Source of the DNA: Clostridia bacterium
GTDB taxonomy: Bacteria > Bacillota > Clostridia > Christensenellales > Aristaeellaceae
Direction of reading: 5' to 3'
Length of the DNA stretch: 64,000 nucleotides
Assembly: GCA_017512985.1 (NCBI GenBank)
Contig: JAFWEJ010000003.1
Coordinates: forward strand, 62,001 to 126,000
Position numbers and translations under genes: made by a program
In this document: positions 24,081-34,803 of the stretch, in pieces
Numbering within the stretch: position 1 is the stretch's first letter
Layout: each line of letters begins with the position of its first letter
Notes under the pieces: generated by a model
Told to the model about the DNA's origin: nothing
Seen by the model: the letters and a program-made list of their open reading frames with translations, nothing else
Databases searched by the model: none

Positions 24081-25205
24081 TCAGTTCCCCCGTGATCCGC
24101 CGCCCGGGAATCCGCTGCCGCCGCTCCCGCCGCTGCCGCCGCCCGGGAATCCGCTGGGCATATTGCTGAAATCAGGCATGACATCACTGCCCTGGCTGTT
24201 CCGGTTTCTGTTGTTGGACCGGTTGACCTGCCGGTTGGAGAACAGTCCGGAGAAGAGTGCGGCCAGGCCGGTCTCTTCCTCTGTTTTCTCGGCAATCTTG
24301 TAGACAGTCTCACCGGGAGCGATGCCGTCCTTGATCTCCACATAGTTGCCGTTGCTAACGCCCACGGTCACCGTAACTGCTTCCATCTCACCGTCTTCAT
24401 TTTCCTTGTACACAAAGGCGGTGTTGTCCCGCTCCGTGCTCAGGCCTTCCATTTTCATCACTGTGACGTCTTTTGCCTCGTCCAGCGTGATGGTTACCGT
24501 AGCCTGCATACCGGGCCAGACGTTTTGCGCTTCAGAGGTGTCCACATTTACCTTGGCTGTATAATATGCCACGTTGTTTCCGCTGTAGGTGGCATAGTCG
24601 ATCGCGTCGATGGACGCGTCAAAGGACGCGCCGACGGAGGAAACCGTCACTTTGCAGCTTTGTCCCACGGAAACCTGGGTGATGTTGCTCTCACCCACGC
24701 GGACAGACACGATCATATGATCAAAATCCGCCACGGTGAGCAGGGTGGCCTCGGCCTTGATTTCGTCCCCTTTCTCCACTTCAATGGAGCTGACGGTTCC
24801 GTCAAACTCAGCCTCGATCGTCTCTCCCCCGGAAAGGCGCATCAGCCTGTCGCCTTCCTTCACCTTGTCGCCCACAGCCACATAGATCTCCTTGACCTTG
24901 CAGTTCGAAGACGCGGTATAGGTCGCGCTGTCGATCAGCTGCATGCTGCCCGTAAAGGACAGGGAATTGGAAATGCTGCCCGTGGTCGCCGTATAGGGAT
25001 CATAGGTAACCTTGTATTCCGCCCTCAGTTTACTATATATGGACCAGACAGCCACGCCGACCACCAGGAGGATCACCAGCGTCCAGATCAGCCGTTTCAC
25101 AATCCTGCGTTTGCGGCCTTTCTTCTTTTTCTTTCCTTCCTGTTTTTCCGCCGCGATATTGATCTCTTCGGTTTCCGCGGCTTTGTTTTCAAGCTTTTTC
25201 GCCAT
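24081..25205 (-). CDS. Membrane-anchored efflux adaptor (MacA/HlyD-like) with glycine-rich tail
   Basis: A 374-residue adaptor. A lysine/arginine-rich cytoplasmic start (residues 18-37) precedes one anchor helix (about 38-57). A lipoyl-like domain (VKEIYVAVGDKVKEGDRLMR) and two beta domains follow. The last 45 residues are a low-complexity tail rich in Asn, Arg, Gly and Ser, ending in GFPGGGS-like repeats, unusual for this family and perhaps cell-wall interacting. It is the first gene of the operon; upstream lie paired direct repeats that look like response-regulator sites. Confidence 0.85.
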   Translation of the reverse strand: MAKKLENKAAETEEINIAAEKQEGKKKKKGRKRRIVKRLIWTLVILLVVGVAVWSIYSKLRAEYKVTYDPYTATTGSISNSLSFTGSMQLIDSATYTASSNCKVKEIYVAVGDKVKEGDRLMRLSGGETIEAEFDGTVSSIEVEKGDEIKAEATLLTVADFDHMIVSVRVGESNITQVSVGQSCKVTVSSVGASFDASIDAIDYATYSGNNVAYYTAKVNVDTSEAQNVWPGMQATVTITLDEAKDVTVMKMEGLSTERDNTAFVYKENEDGEMEAVTVTVGVSNGNYVEIKDGIAPGETVYKIAEKTEEETGLAALFSGLFSNRQVNRSNNRNRNSQGSDVMPDFSNMPSGFPGGGSGGSGGSGFPGGGSRGN

Positions 25206-25283
25206 CTTTCAGTCATTCCTTTCCCTTGAGTGCCTCTTTTGACAGTACCCATCCTATCTTACGAACTTAAAATGAAGCTTAAG

Positions 25284-25314
25284 CCTGTAACTTTTTTCCG
25301 TTTTCCCTGTAACT
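25284..25314 (-). promoter_or_regulatory. Direct repeats AGTTACAGG, 22 bases apart
   Basis: On the minus strand AGTTACAGG occurs at 25306-25314 and again at 25284-25292, exactly two helical turns apart, upstream of the efflux operon. The layout fits an OmpR-family response regulator or similar dimeric activator. No regulator gene is adjacent. The -35 and -10 boxes downstream are weak. Confidence 0.5.
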
Positions 25315-25320
25315 GACCGC

Positions 25321-25350
25321 AAAAATCCCGGTTTCCTTCCGGAAACCGGG
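25321..25350 (-). terminator. Intrinsic terminator of gyrA
   Basis: CCCGGTTTCC pairs with GGAAACCGGG (25327-25336, 25341-25350) around a TTCC loop; on the minus strand A then TTTTT follows. Confidence 0.85.
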
Positions 25351-25375
25351 ATATGGTCTGTGGATTTTTGCTGCT

Positions 25376-27925
25376 TTACAGGTTATTCTCCGGCGCGGGC
25401 TTTTCCGTTTCCTGTCCGGATGCCCCTTCGGCGGCTTCTGCGGCCGTTTCCGGCTCGTCCGCTCCTTCGGACGGCTCCATGTCTTCCGGAACCTCTTCCT
25501 CTTCCTTTTCGGCCCTGCAGACGCCCACCACAGTACTTCCTTCAGCCAGCCTCATGATCCGCACACCCTGGGTCGCGCGTCCGCACAGGCGGACGTCCGC
25601 AGCCCTCGCCCGGATGATCGTGCCGTCGTCAGTAATCAGGAGGATGTCCTCGTCCTCATGCACAAACATCAGCGCAGCCAGGTCGCCGGTCTTGTCAGTC
25701 AGCTGCATGGCCTTGATGCCCATGCCGCCGCGGCCCTGCTCACGGTACTCTTCCGGATCGGTCCGCTTGCCGTAGCCGCCGGTGGTGATTGCCAGCACGG
25801 TCGTTTCCGGTTCAACCGCGGCGATATCGATGACATCGTCGCCCTCCGCGATCCGCATGGAGCGGACGCCGATGGAGTTGCGGCCCACGTTGCGCACATG
25901 CCGCTCGTTGAAGCGGATGCACTTGCCCTTGCGGGTGGAAACAAGCATTTCGTCGTCGCCGTTGCTCAGCCGTACGCCTATCAGTTCGTCGCCTTCCCTC
26001 AGGGCGATCGCGATCAGGCCGTTCTTGCGCAGGTTGCGGAACTCATCCAGCGCGGTCTTCTTGATCATGCCCCTGCGGGTTGCCATCACAAGGTTATGCT
26101 CGCTGTCGGTTTCCTTCGGCATGGGCAGCATCGTGGAGACCTTCTCTCCGCCGGAAATCTGCAGCAGGTTGATGATCGCCGTGCCGCGGGCCTGGCGCCC
26201 GGCCTCGGGAATCTGGTAGCACTTCAGGCTGTAGACGCGGCCGAGGTTCGTGAAAAACATGATTTCCTGGTGCGTGCTGACCACAAACATCTGGGTCGTG
26301 TAGTCAGTCTCCTTCACGTTCATGCCGCTCACGCCGCGTCCGCCGCGGTGCTGCGCGCGGTACACGGAGGAAGAAACGCGCTTCACATACCCTTCATGGG
26401 TCAGGGTGACCACCATGTTCTCTTCCTGGATCAGGTCCTCGATATCAATATCGTCTTCCGCGATAGTCAGCTCGCTGCGCCGTTCGTCGCCGAATTTGTC
26501 CCGGATCTCGCTGATCTCCGTCTTGATGACGTCCATCAGCAGGTGTTCGTCTCCCAGGATCGCCGTCAGGCGCTCAATGGTCTTCTCCAGTTCCTGGTAT
26601 TCCTCCTGGAGTCTTTCCCGTTCCAGGCCGGTCAGGCGGGCCAGGCGCATATCGAGGATCGCCTGGGCCTGTTTGTCCGAGAACTCAAACCGGAGCATCA
26701 GGGCTTCCTTGGCGGTATTTGTATCCTTGCTGGCGCGGATAATCGCGACGATCTCGTCGATATGATCCAGCGCCTTCAGCAGGCCTTCCAGGATATGGGC
26801 CCTGTTCTGGGCCTTGTTCAGCTCGAATCGCGTCCGCCGGGTCACCACGTCCTTCTGGTGCTCCAGGTAGTAGTAGATCATTTCCCGCAGGTTCAGCACC
26901 CGCGGTTTGCCGTTCACCAGCGCCAGCATGTTCGCGCCGAAGTTTTCCTGCAGGGAGGAATGCTTGTAAAGCATATTCAGCACGACCTGCGGCTGAACAT
27001 CCTTTTTCAGCTCAATAACGATGCGCATGCCCTGACGGTCGTTGGACTCGTCCCGGATGTCGCTGATGCCCTCAACCTTTTTCTCGTGGACCAGGTCGGC
27101 AATTTTCTTGACAAGCACGGATTTATTAACCTGGTAAGGAATCTCCGTTACCACGATCCGGCTGCGGTTACCGGACATCTCTTCAATATTGGTCCGGGCC
27201 CTGACCGTAATCCGGCCGTGGCCGGTCAGGTATGCTTCACGGATTCCCCTGTAGCCCATGATCAGGCCGCCCGTGGGGAAATCCGGCCCCTTGATGTGCT
27301 GCATCAGGTCCTCGACGGTGCACTCCGGATTGTCGATCATGCAGATGACGCCGTTGATAACCTCTGTCAGGTTGTGCGGCGGAATGTTCGTCGCCATGCC
27401 GACCGCGATACCGTTGGAACCGTTCACCAGCAGGTTCGGGAACCGCGCGGGCAGAACGGAGGGCTGCTGCAGCGTCTCGTCGAAGTTCGGATAGAAATCC
27501 ACCGTGTCCTTGTCGATGCCGTCCAGCAGGTGCATGGTCAGTTTCTGCAGCCTGGCTTCGGTGTAACGCATCGCGGCGGCGCCGTCGCCGTCCACGCTGC
27601 CGAAGTTGCCCTGGCCTTCAACCAGCGGATAGCGGATGTTGAAGGGCTGGGCCATACGGACCATCGCGTCGTAGACAGAGGAGTCTCCGTGGGGATGGAA
27701 TTTACCGAGCACGTCGCCGACGACGCGCGCGCTTTTGCGGGTCGGTTTGTCCGGCGTCATGCCCAGTTCCTCGGACATGTCGTACAGGATGCGCCGGTGG
27801 ACGGGTTTCAGGCCGTCCCTCACGTCCGGCAGCGCCCGGTCCACAATCACCGCCATGGCGTAGGCGATGAAGCTCTTTTTCATTTCCTGTTCCAGATTGA
27901 CTGGGATCAGTTTGTCCTGAATCAT
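25376..27925 (-). CDS. gyrA: DNA gyrase subunit A
   Basis: An 849-residue GyrA, which breaks and rejoins DNA in the gyrase tetramer. The active tyrosine is Tyr121 (RYTEARL). The quinolone-determining region is wild type in look: Ser82 and Asp86 match Ser83 and Asp87 of E. coli. The C-terminal beta pinwheel carries the GyrA box in QRGGRG-like form ([10 protein letters not shown]) and ends in an acidic tail of about 45 residues rich in Glu, Pro and Ala. It lies 73 bases after gyrB with a stem-loop between them. Confidence 0.97.
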   Translation of the reverse strand: MIQDKLIPVNLEQEMKKSFIAYAMAVIVDRALPDVRDGLKPVHRRILYDMSEELGMTPDKPTRKSARVVGDVLGKFHPHGDSSVYDAMVRMAQPFNIRYPLVEGQGNFGSVDGDGAAAMRYTEARLQKLTMHLLDGIDKDTVDFYPNFDETLQQPSVLPARFPNLLVNGSNGIAVGMATNIPPHNLTEVINGVICMIDNPECTVEDLMQHIKGPDFPTGGLIMGYRGIREAYLTGHGRITVRARTNIEEMSGNRSRIVVTEIPYQVNKSVLVKKIADLVHEKKVEGISDIRDESNDRQGMRIVIELKKDVQPQVVLNMLYKHSSLQENFGANMLALVNGKPRVLNLREMIYYYLEHQKDVVTRRTRFELNKAQNRAHILEGLLKALDHIDEIVAIIRASKDTNTAKEALMLRFEFSDKQAQAILDMRLARLTGLERERLQEEYQELEKTIERLTAILGDEHLLMDVIKTEISEIRDKFGDERRSELTIAEDDIDIEDLIQEENMVVTLTHEGYVKRVSSSVYRAQHRGGRGVSGMNVKETDYTTQMFVVSTHQEIMFFTNLGRVYSLKCYQIPEAGRQARGTAIINLLQISGGEKVSTMLPMPKETDSEHNLVMATRRGMIKKTALDEFRNLRKNGLIAIALREGDELIGVRLSNGDDEMLVSTRKGKCIRFNERHVRNVGRNSIGVRSMRIAEGDDVIDIAAVEPETTVLAITTGGYGKRTDPEEYREQGRGGMGIKAMQLTDKTGDLAALMFVHEDEDILLITDDGTIIRARAADVRLCGRATQGVRIMRLAEGSTVVGVCRAEKEEEEVPEDMEPSEGADEPETAAEAAEGASGQETEKPAPENNL

Positions 27926-27958
27926 CTTCTCAAATCCTCATACAGTCAAAAGTCTCTT

Positions 27959-27998
27959 ACCCGAAAGGGTTCCGGGGAACGATCGGAAAGTCTCCCGG

Positions 27999-28000
<2 letters not shown>
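27959..28000. repeat. Stem-loop element between gyrB and gyrA
   Basis: On the minus strand a GC arm, the core CTTTCCGATCG and a CCCC arm are followed by AACCCTTTCGGGT. A similar element with the same CTTTCCGATCG core lies at 46583-46622 after kduI. The gyrB stop codon lies at its edge. Confidence 0.5.
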
Positions 28001-29978
<1,978 letters not shown>

Positions 29979-30085
29979 CTATGTCTCTTTCACGCGCTTC
30001 GGAAAAACATGTGTTTTCAGGGCGTTTCCGGACCGGATTTGAAATCCTGAAATCCCTTGAAAAATAAAGCGTTCCGAATCAATTA

Positions 30086-30114
30086 ATTATATCACTTTTT
30101 CATCCAAAAAGAAA
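30086..30114 (-). promoter_or_regulatory. Probable gyrBA promoter
   Basis: TATAAT on the minus strand (30086-30091) has a poor -35 (TTTCTT) 17 bases upstream. A TTGACA further up is too far to pair with it. Gyrase promoters are often supercoiling-sensitive, which may explain the poor -35. Confidence 0.45.
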
Positions 30115-30196
30115 CCCTTTTTGTCAATTTTTCCTTCCTATATATATGGACGGACGGATTTGTCCGGACAGCCCGCAAATCGTTTCATGGCATGGC

Positions 30197-30226
30197 AAAA
30201 AAGAAAAAGCCGGGGATAAACCCCGG
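30197..30226 (-). terminator. Terminator of the pectinesterase-GGDEF-GH4 operon
   Basis: CCGGGG and CCCCGG pair around ATAAA (30210-30226), followed on the minus strand by CTTTTTCTTTTTT (30197-30209). Confidence 0.85.
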
Positions 30227-30266
30227 TAAAACCCATATCCTGTTTTCGGTCCGATCCGAAAAACCG

Positions 30267-31661
30267 TCAGAACCAGGCAGCAGGAAGAAACCTTCGCTGG
30301 TTTTCAAGCATATCGTCAAACAACGCCCGTCCGTCTTTCATGCTGACAGCCGACATCTGCGGATCGTTCATGAAAGTGGAAAAGCCGAGCTCCCGGTCGC
30401 ATTTCAGCGCGGCAGTCAGGGCGTTCTCCTGGTTCCGGATATGACGGAGGATCAGCGGCCGGATCCCGTCAGGCGCGGATCCCGCGCAGACCGGCTCGAT
30501 CCGGTCGCAGCTGAACAGGGCATTGGTTTCCACCACAGCGCCGGAAGGCAGGTCCGGCGCCTGTCCGCGGTTCGGGATATTCACATTGGAAACCATATTC
30601 CCCAGTCCCAGCAGCGCCTTCAGCAGCAGATGCCCTTCTTCACCGGAAGGCTTCAGCTCCGGTTTTTCCCTGCCGCTGACCAGGTCGTCTGACCTGCGCA
30701 GCTTGTCCTGCAGATCCTTCACGCGCCAGTCCACGCTCGTCAGGCTGAATTTCCAGGATCTCACCGTTTCGGGATCAGCGGTATACCTCGGCGCGGTAAA
30801 CTCCGCCAGATGGCGGTCTCCCGCGGCGGCGATTGCGCCGAACCGCCGGAAAAGGTCGAATTTGACACGGTGTGCGCAGTTGAAATGGGAATTCATCCAG
30901 TTTCTGTCCGGACTTTCTTCGAAGCCGGTTTCACAGTATTTGTCCGCAAAACGCGCGTATAACGGCATCAGGTCCGTGTCTCCCAGGCTCGCCTGCGTAA
31001 TCCAGGTAAAGTGGTTGATCCCGGTCACGGTTGTGCGCAGGTCCTGCCTCCTGACGTTTTCCATGCCTTCCTCCGCCTTCAGCATGGCGCACAGCAGTTC
31101 CTGTGTCCCGAACACCTCATGGCAGCATCCGAAGGCCTTTACCGCCGGAAATGCCTCATAGAGCGTCCGCACGCACAGGGACATCGGATTGGTATAATTG
31201 ATCACCCACGCTTTCGGCGCGCAGTCCCGGATCGCTTCCGCAATCGTGACAAACATGGGAATCGTGCGCATGGCGCGCATAAATCCGCCGGGACCGACCG
31301 TATCCCCGACCGGCTGGTAAACCCCGACGCGTTCCGGCAGGTGTACGTCTGACCGCATCTCTTCAAATGTACCGGGAAGGATGGAAATGACCACGAAATC
31401 CGCGCCTTCCAGCGCCTCTTCCAGTGAATCGCAAACCGTATATGTCCACCTGGAAACAGCAGCCGGATCCTCACCGATTTTGCCGCCGATGATCCGGTTG
31501 CGCTCCGCTGCCTGCCGGTCGATATCATACAACCGGACCGTCCCGCAGATGTCCCTGTCAAGTGCCAGGTCGGCCATAAACCCCCAGGCCCATCCGCGTG
31601 ATCCGCCGCCGATATAGGCAATTTTCAGTTCCTGTGCCCGTGGACTGTATTTTTTCATCAT
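30267..31661 (-). CDS. GH4 alpha-galacturonidase (CHEV type)
   Basis: A 464-residue GH4 enzyme, which cleaves glycosides by a redox mechanism with NAD and Mn. The nucleotide loop is IGGGSRG (17-23), NYTNPM is at 155-160, and the active-site motif is C180-H-E-V183. CHEV is the motif reported for alpha-galacturonidases such as LplD, so the likely substrate is di- or trigalacturonate inside the cell. The pectin setting agrees. Its ATG overlaps the stop of the GGDEF gene in an ATGA, so the two are coupled. It is cytoplasmic. Confidence 0.88.
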   Translation of the reverse strand: MMKKYSPRAQELKIAYIGGGSRGWAWGFMADLALDRDICGTVRLYDIDRQAAERNRIIGGKIGEDPAAVSRWTYTVCDSLEEALEGADFVVISILPGTFEEMRSDVHLPERVGVYQPVGDTVGPGGFMRAMRTIPMFVTIAEAIRDCAPKAWVINYTNPMSLCVRTLYEAFPAVKAFGCCHEVFGTQELLCAMLKAEEGMENVRRQDLRTTVTGINHFTWITQASLGDTDLMPLYARFADKYCETGFEESPDRNWMNSHFNCAHRVKFDLFRRFGAIAAAGDRHLAEFTAPRYTADPETVRSWKFSLTSVDWRVKDLQDKLRRSDDLVSGREKPELKPSGEEGHLLLKALLGLGNMVSNVNIPNRGQAPDLPSGAVVETNALFSCDRIEPVCAGSAPDGIRPLILRHIRNQENALTAALKCDRELGFSTFMNDPQMSAVSMKDGRALFDDMLENQRRFLPAAWF

Positions 31662-32731
31662 TTTACAGGCTCCCGATCTATCGTTTCCCCGTCAATCTGG
31701 ATCGCTGCGGCCATCATCTTGGCCAGGAAGAACAGGATGGCGCACTCCGCTTCCTGCCAGATCCTGCGGTTCCTTTTCTCCGCGCAGATCAGATAACCGT
31801 TTGTGTCCAGCTTGTACGCGGACCGGACCACGCACAGCGTTTCAAATTCATGCCGGCTGACCGTTTTGTAAAACGCAGGGCTTCTTCTGCGCACTTCTTC
31901 CATATCGTTGCTCGCGAAAAGGTCGTCGTTCCGGAGCAGCTGCTCCAGCCCGGCGACCGGCTCCGCCATCTCCGGATTCCTGACTGCCCGCATGACTCCC
32001 TGCGGACCGGCATAGTACAGGTCTGATATCTGCAGTTCCTCCATCAGCAGCGGCATCACGCTCTGCAACTTGTTGACCAACCCGGGGACAAACTCAAACT
32101 GGCGGATAATGCCGTTGAACGTCGTATACAGTCCGTGTCTGGCAATCTGCCGAATCTCAATATCCCGATGCTTTTCCTCCACATAGATGATGTGGCAGTT
32201 CCGTCCCTTGGATTTTCCGCGGTAAAGCGTCTTGTCGATCAGTTCGAAAAGGCGGGTGTAGTTCTGCGCATCCTTCGGATAGACCGCACATCCCACCGTT
32301 CCGGTCACAAACGGGCTGCAGTCATCCAGTACGATATTCTTCCGCAGCACCCTTCCGTTGTACATTTCCGTAAAAAACGCCTTGCACGCGTCGTACGTCA
32401 CATCGCGCAGGTTCACGATCAGCATCTCGTCTCCACCGAATCGGCCTGCCAGGCCGATCCCGTCCAGCATTTCCGCCAAGTCCTCCGCGACACGCACCAG
32501 GACTTCATCCCCGGCGTGATGGCCGTAGGTATCGTTGATAAACTTGAAATTATCCAGGTCCAGCATCGCGAAGGAAAACGGAATCTCCTGCTCAATCAGC
32601 CACTGGGCGAACCACAGGATGTGCCCGCGGGAAACCAGACCGGTCAGGTAATCCAGCAGCGCTTCCGGCGCCGTATCCTTCAGCCGCTCCTCAAAATACG
32701 GGTACTTCCGGAGCTGTTCCATGGTATACAT
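31658..32731 (-). CDS. Soluble GGDEF protein with C-terminal GAF-like domain
   Basis: A 357-residue cytoplasmic protein. The GGDEF domain comes first (about 25-190): substrate motif DLDNFKFINDTYGH at 58-71 and active motif GGDEM at 99-103. No RxxD product-inhibition site is seen before it. Residues 200-350 look like a GAF-type sensor (ending in a helical AECAILFFLAKMMAAAIQI). Catalytic domain first and sensor last is the reverse of the common order. It lies between pectinesterase and GH4 in one operon and overlaps GH4 by four bases, which ties c-di-GMP signalling to pectin use. A GGGAGGG site supports the start. Confidence 0.88.
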   Translation of the reverse strand: MYTMEQLRKYPYFEERLKDTAPEALLDYLTGLVSRGHILWFAQWLIEQEIPFSFAMLDLDNFKFINDTYGHHAGDEVLVRVAEDLAEMLDGIGLAGRFGGDEMLIVNLRDVTYDACKAFFTEMYNGRVLRKNIVLDDCSPFVTGTVGCAVYPKDAQNYTRLFELIDKTLYRGKSKGRNCHIIYVEEKHRDIEIRQIARHGLYTTFNGIIRQFEFVPGLVNKLQSVMPLLMEELQISDLYYAGPQGVMRAVRNPEMAEPVAGLEQLLRNDDLFASNDMEEVRRRSPAFYKTVSRHEFETLCVVRSAYKLDTNGYLICAEKRNRRIWQEAECAILFFLAKMMAAAIQIDGETIDREPVK

Positions 32732-32758
32732 GCGTATCCCTCCCGTTTATATGTCCGT

Positions 32759-33745
32759 TCACCCGGCTGCGACGCCGCCGTCCGGTTTCCATCCGTCGCT
32801 GCCGCCCAACACCCGGAAAACCGTGATATTCGCAGCCTCTGCGTCCATCAGCCGCTTCTGGGAAGGATGGCGGGTGCCCTGGTCCGCCCGCGCTCCGGTG
32901 GTATGCCACTCGCCGCAGCGGTCTGTCACCACGCGTTCCGCGTCCCAGTCGCTGAAACCTTCCGGCGCGACATGTTCATCCATTTCGCATTCCAGGAACA
33001 CCGTCCTGGCGTATTTCCGCCAGGGCCTGCCCAGGAACGCCTCCCCGGCCCCGCACGCTCCTGTCAGCCGGCAGCGGTGGAACACAAAGCCGTAAGGCTG
33101 CGCCTCATGGGTGTTGGCTGCAGTATACCAGCCGCCCCGCTCGTTCATGAACAGGATGCAGTGTTCAAACCAGCACCGGTAGGATCCGAAGATGAAGTCC
33201 ACGTCTCCCCGGATACAGCAGTCTTCAAAGTACTGCCTGCTGAAGGTCAGGTGCCCGTCTTCCACCCGGGGCATCCGCTCCGCGCATCCGTCGCGCAGGC
33301 CGATATCCTCTGTCACATTGGGCATCCGCAGCGGACCGCAGAACAGCGTGTCCTGGTGGGCAGTCAGGCTGCAGTTCCGCCAGATCCCCCGATCCCCGGC
33401 CGCGTACACCGCCACTGCCTGGCCGACGATCCTTCCGTCCCCGGCGTCATTGCGGACCGTCAGGTTCTCCACCGCAATATCACGGCCGGTGGTCATCAGC
33501 GTGGAGGACAAAAACGTGCCCTTCTCTGTGCCGTCCGCATACCGATCCTTGGCGCAGCCGTTCCAGGTGATGACCGTCCGTTCCCGGTCTTCCCCGGTCA
33601 GACGGACGCCGTCCCTGTGGACCACCACTTTTTCCCGGTATACCCCGGACCGGACCAGGATCTCCCCGCCCGTTTCCGGAAGCGCATCGATGGCCGCCTG
33701 GATACAGGCGTAGTCCCCGCTTCCGTCTTTTGCCACTGTAATCAT
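32759..33745 (-). CDS. Pectin methylesterase (CE8), leaderless
   Basis: A 328-residue right-handed beta helix that removes methyl esters from pectin. Active residues: Gln131 and Asp132 in QDTLF, Asp183 in DVDFIFGS, and the arginine in LGRPWR. The two catalytic aspartates are about 51 residues apart against 21 in Erwinia PemA, so there is an insertion of about 30 residues (140-175), a form I recall in other Firmicutes CE8 proteins. No signal peptide: it would work on imported oligomers. ATG 33745 is preferred because of GGAACAGGAAAG and because the promoter's -10 box lies at 33793, downstream of the longer start at 33802. Confidence 0.9.
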   Translation of the reverse strand: MITVAKDGSGDYACIQAAIDALPETGGEILVRSGVYREKVVVHRDGVRLTGEDRERTVITWNGCAKDRYADGTEKGTFLSSTLMTTGRDIAVENLTVRNDAGDGRIVGQAVAVYAAGDRGIWRNCSLTAHQDTLFCGPLRMPNVTEDIGLRDGCAERMPRVEDGHLTFSRQYFEDCCIRGDVDFIFGSYRCWFEHCILFMNERGGWYTAANTHEAQPYGFVFHRCRLTGACGAGEAFLGRPWRKYARTVFLECEMDEHVAPEGFSDWDAERVVTDRCGEWHTTGARADQGTRHPSQKRLMDAEAANITVFRVLGGSDGWKPDGGVAAG

Positions 33746-33792
33746 ATGCTTTCCTGTTCCGTTTCCCGGTTTTTTCCATTGTGATTGTATAT

Positions 33793-33822
33793 ATTTTACC
33801 AAACAGCAGCGTTTTCCGTCAA
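33793..33822 (-). promoter_or_regulatory. Promoter of the pectinesterase operon
   Basis: On the minus strand TTGACG (33817-33822), an 18-base spacer and TAAAAT (33793-33798) lead to the pectinesterase ATG at 33745. Confidence 0.65.
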
Positions 33823-33861
33823 ATTATTTGTATCATTTCCATCATACCAATCCGGACGGCT

Positions 33862-33890
33862 TGTTTTCCGCGGGATCACATGATACAATT
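33862..33890 (+). promoter_or_regulatory. Promoter of the AraC-led operon
   Basis: TTGTTT (33862-33867), a 17-base spacer and TACAAT (33885-33890) point at the AraC gene. The divergent pectinesterase promoter is about 40 bases away, so the 245-base gap is a shared control region. Confidence 0.6.
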
Positions 33891-33947
33891 CATCCATCGG
33901 ATGATTTAAGCGCAGCTTGTCTTTCTGTATCAACATACTCACACATC

Positions 33948-33965
33948 ATTCTGAATTATGAATTA
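33948..33965. repeat. AT-rich heptad repeat, second site
   Basis: ATTCTGAATTATGAATT lies in the leader of the AraC gene and matches the repeat before the GH43 gene at 11988-12022. Confidence 0.6.
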
Positions 33966-33990
33966 AGCAATAGACCGGGGGAGGATCCAT

Positions 33991-34785
33991 ATGAACGACA
34001 TAACCTATGTCGGCAAGCATACCGTTATCTATACTGTGTCCCGCCATGCCCATGAAAGCTGGGAGTTTGTTTACTGCACCTACGGTTCCGGCACCTTCCT
34101 GTTCGACGACCGGAGCCTGGATTACCGGGAAGGGGACGTGGTCATCATTCCGCCCATGACGCCCCATTCCAACGCCAGCGCGGACGGATTCCAGAACATC
34201 CATATCAACATGGTGTCCCCCGCCCTGTCCTTCTCCTCCCCGCTGGTCATTTCGGACGACTCCAACCATTTCCTGCTGGACGCGTTCAACGCGGTCTTTT
34301 TCCATTTCTATTCCGACCGCAAGGAAACGACGCCCCTGCTGTCCGTCTACGGGGACCTGATCAGCTGTTACCTGGCAGTTTATCAGACGGGCACCACGCT
34401 CACGCCGATCGTCGCCCGGATCGAGAACAACATCATTTCCAATTATGCCGACAGCACCTATGAGCTGGACGCCTACCTGCATTCCCTGCCCTTCAGCTAC
34501 GATTACCTGCGTAAACTTTTCCAGAAAGAACTGGGCGTCACACCGCACCGTTACCTGATGGATAAACGCCTGAAAATGGCAGCGGAACTGCTGGTCAGCG
34601 ACGCCAACGCCGGCGCCCGCACCATCGCGGACATCGCGCCGCTGTGCGGTTTCCACGATCCCCTGTATTTTTCAAAAATGTTCAAGAAAAAATACGGCAC
34701 TGCCCCGCGGTACTACCTGGAATCCCGCCTGAAGGATTCCGTACCGGAACAGGACAGTGACCGGATGAAGGTCAGACTGGACTGA
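33991..34785 (+). CDS. AraC-family transcriptional regulator
   Basis: A 264-residue regulator: a cupin-type sensing domain (residues 1-100, with H20-H and the GDVVIIPPMTPH motif) and two helix-turn-helix motifs at the C-terminus (about 160-255; the usual GFHDPLYFSKMFKKKYGTAP). Such proteins usually activate sugar-use genes on binding a sugar. It heads an operon with a serine hydrolase, an ankyrin-GH43 protein and a GH43, and diverges from the pectinesterase operon, so both are likely targets. A GGGGGAGG site marks the start. Confidence 0.9.
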   Translation: MNDITYVGKHTVIYTVSRHAHESWEFVYCTYGSGTFLFDDRSLDYREGDVVIIPPMTPHSNASADGFQNIHINMVSPALSFSSPLVISDDSNHFLLDAFNAVFFHFYSDRKETTPLLSVYGDLISCYLAVYQTGTTLTPIVARIENNIISNYADSTYELDAYLHSLPFSYDYLRKLFQKELGVTPHRYLMDKRLKMAAELLVSDANAGARTIADIAPLCGFHDPLYFSKMFKKKYGTAPRYYLESRLKDSVPEQDSDRMKVRLD

Positions 34786-34803
34786 AAAAAGGGGGCTTCC
34801 CTG

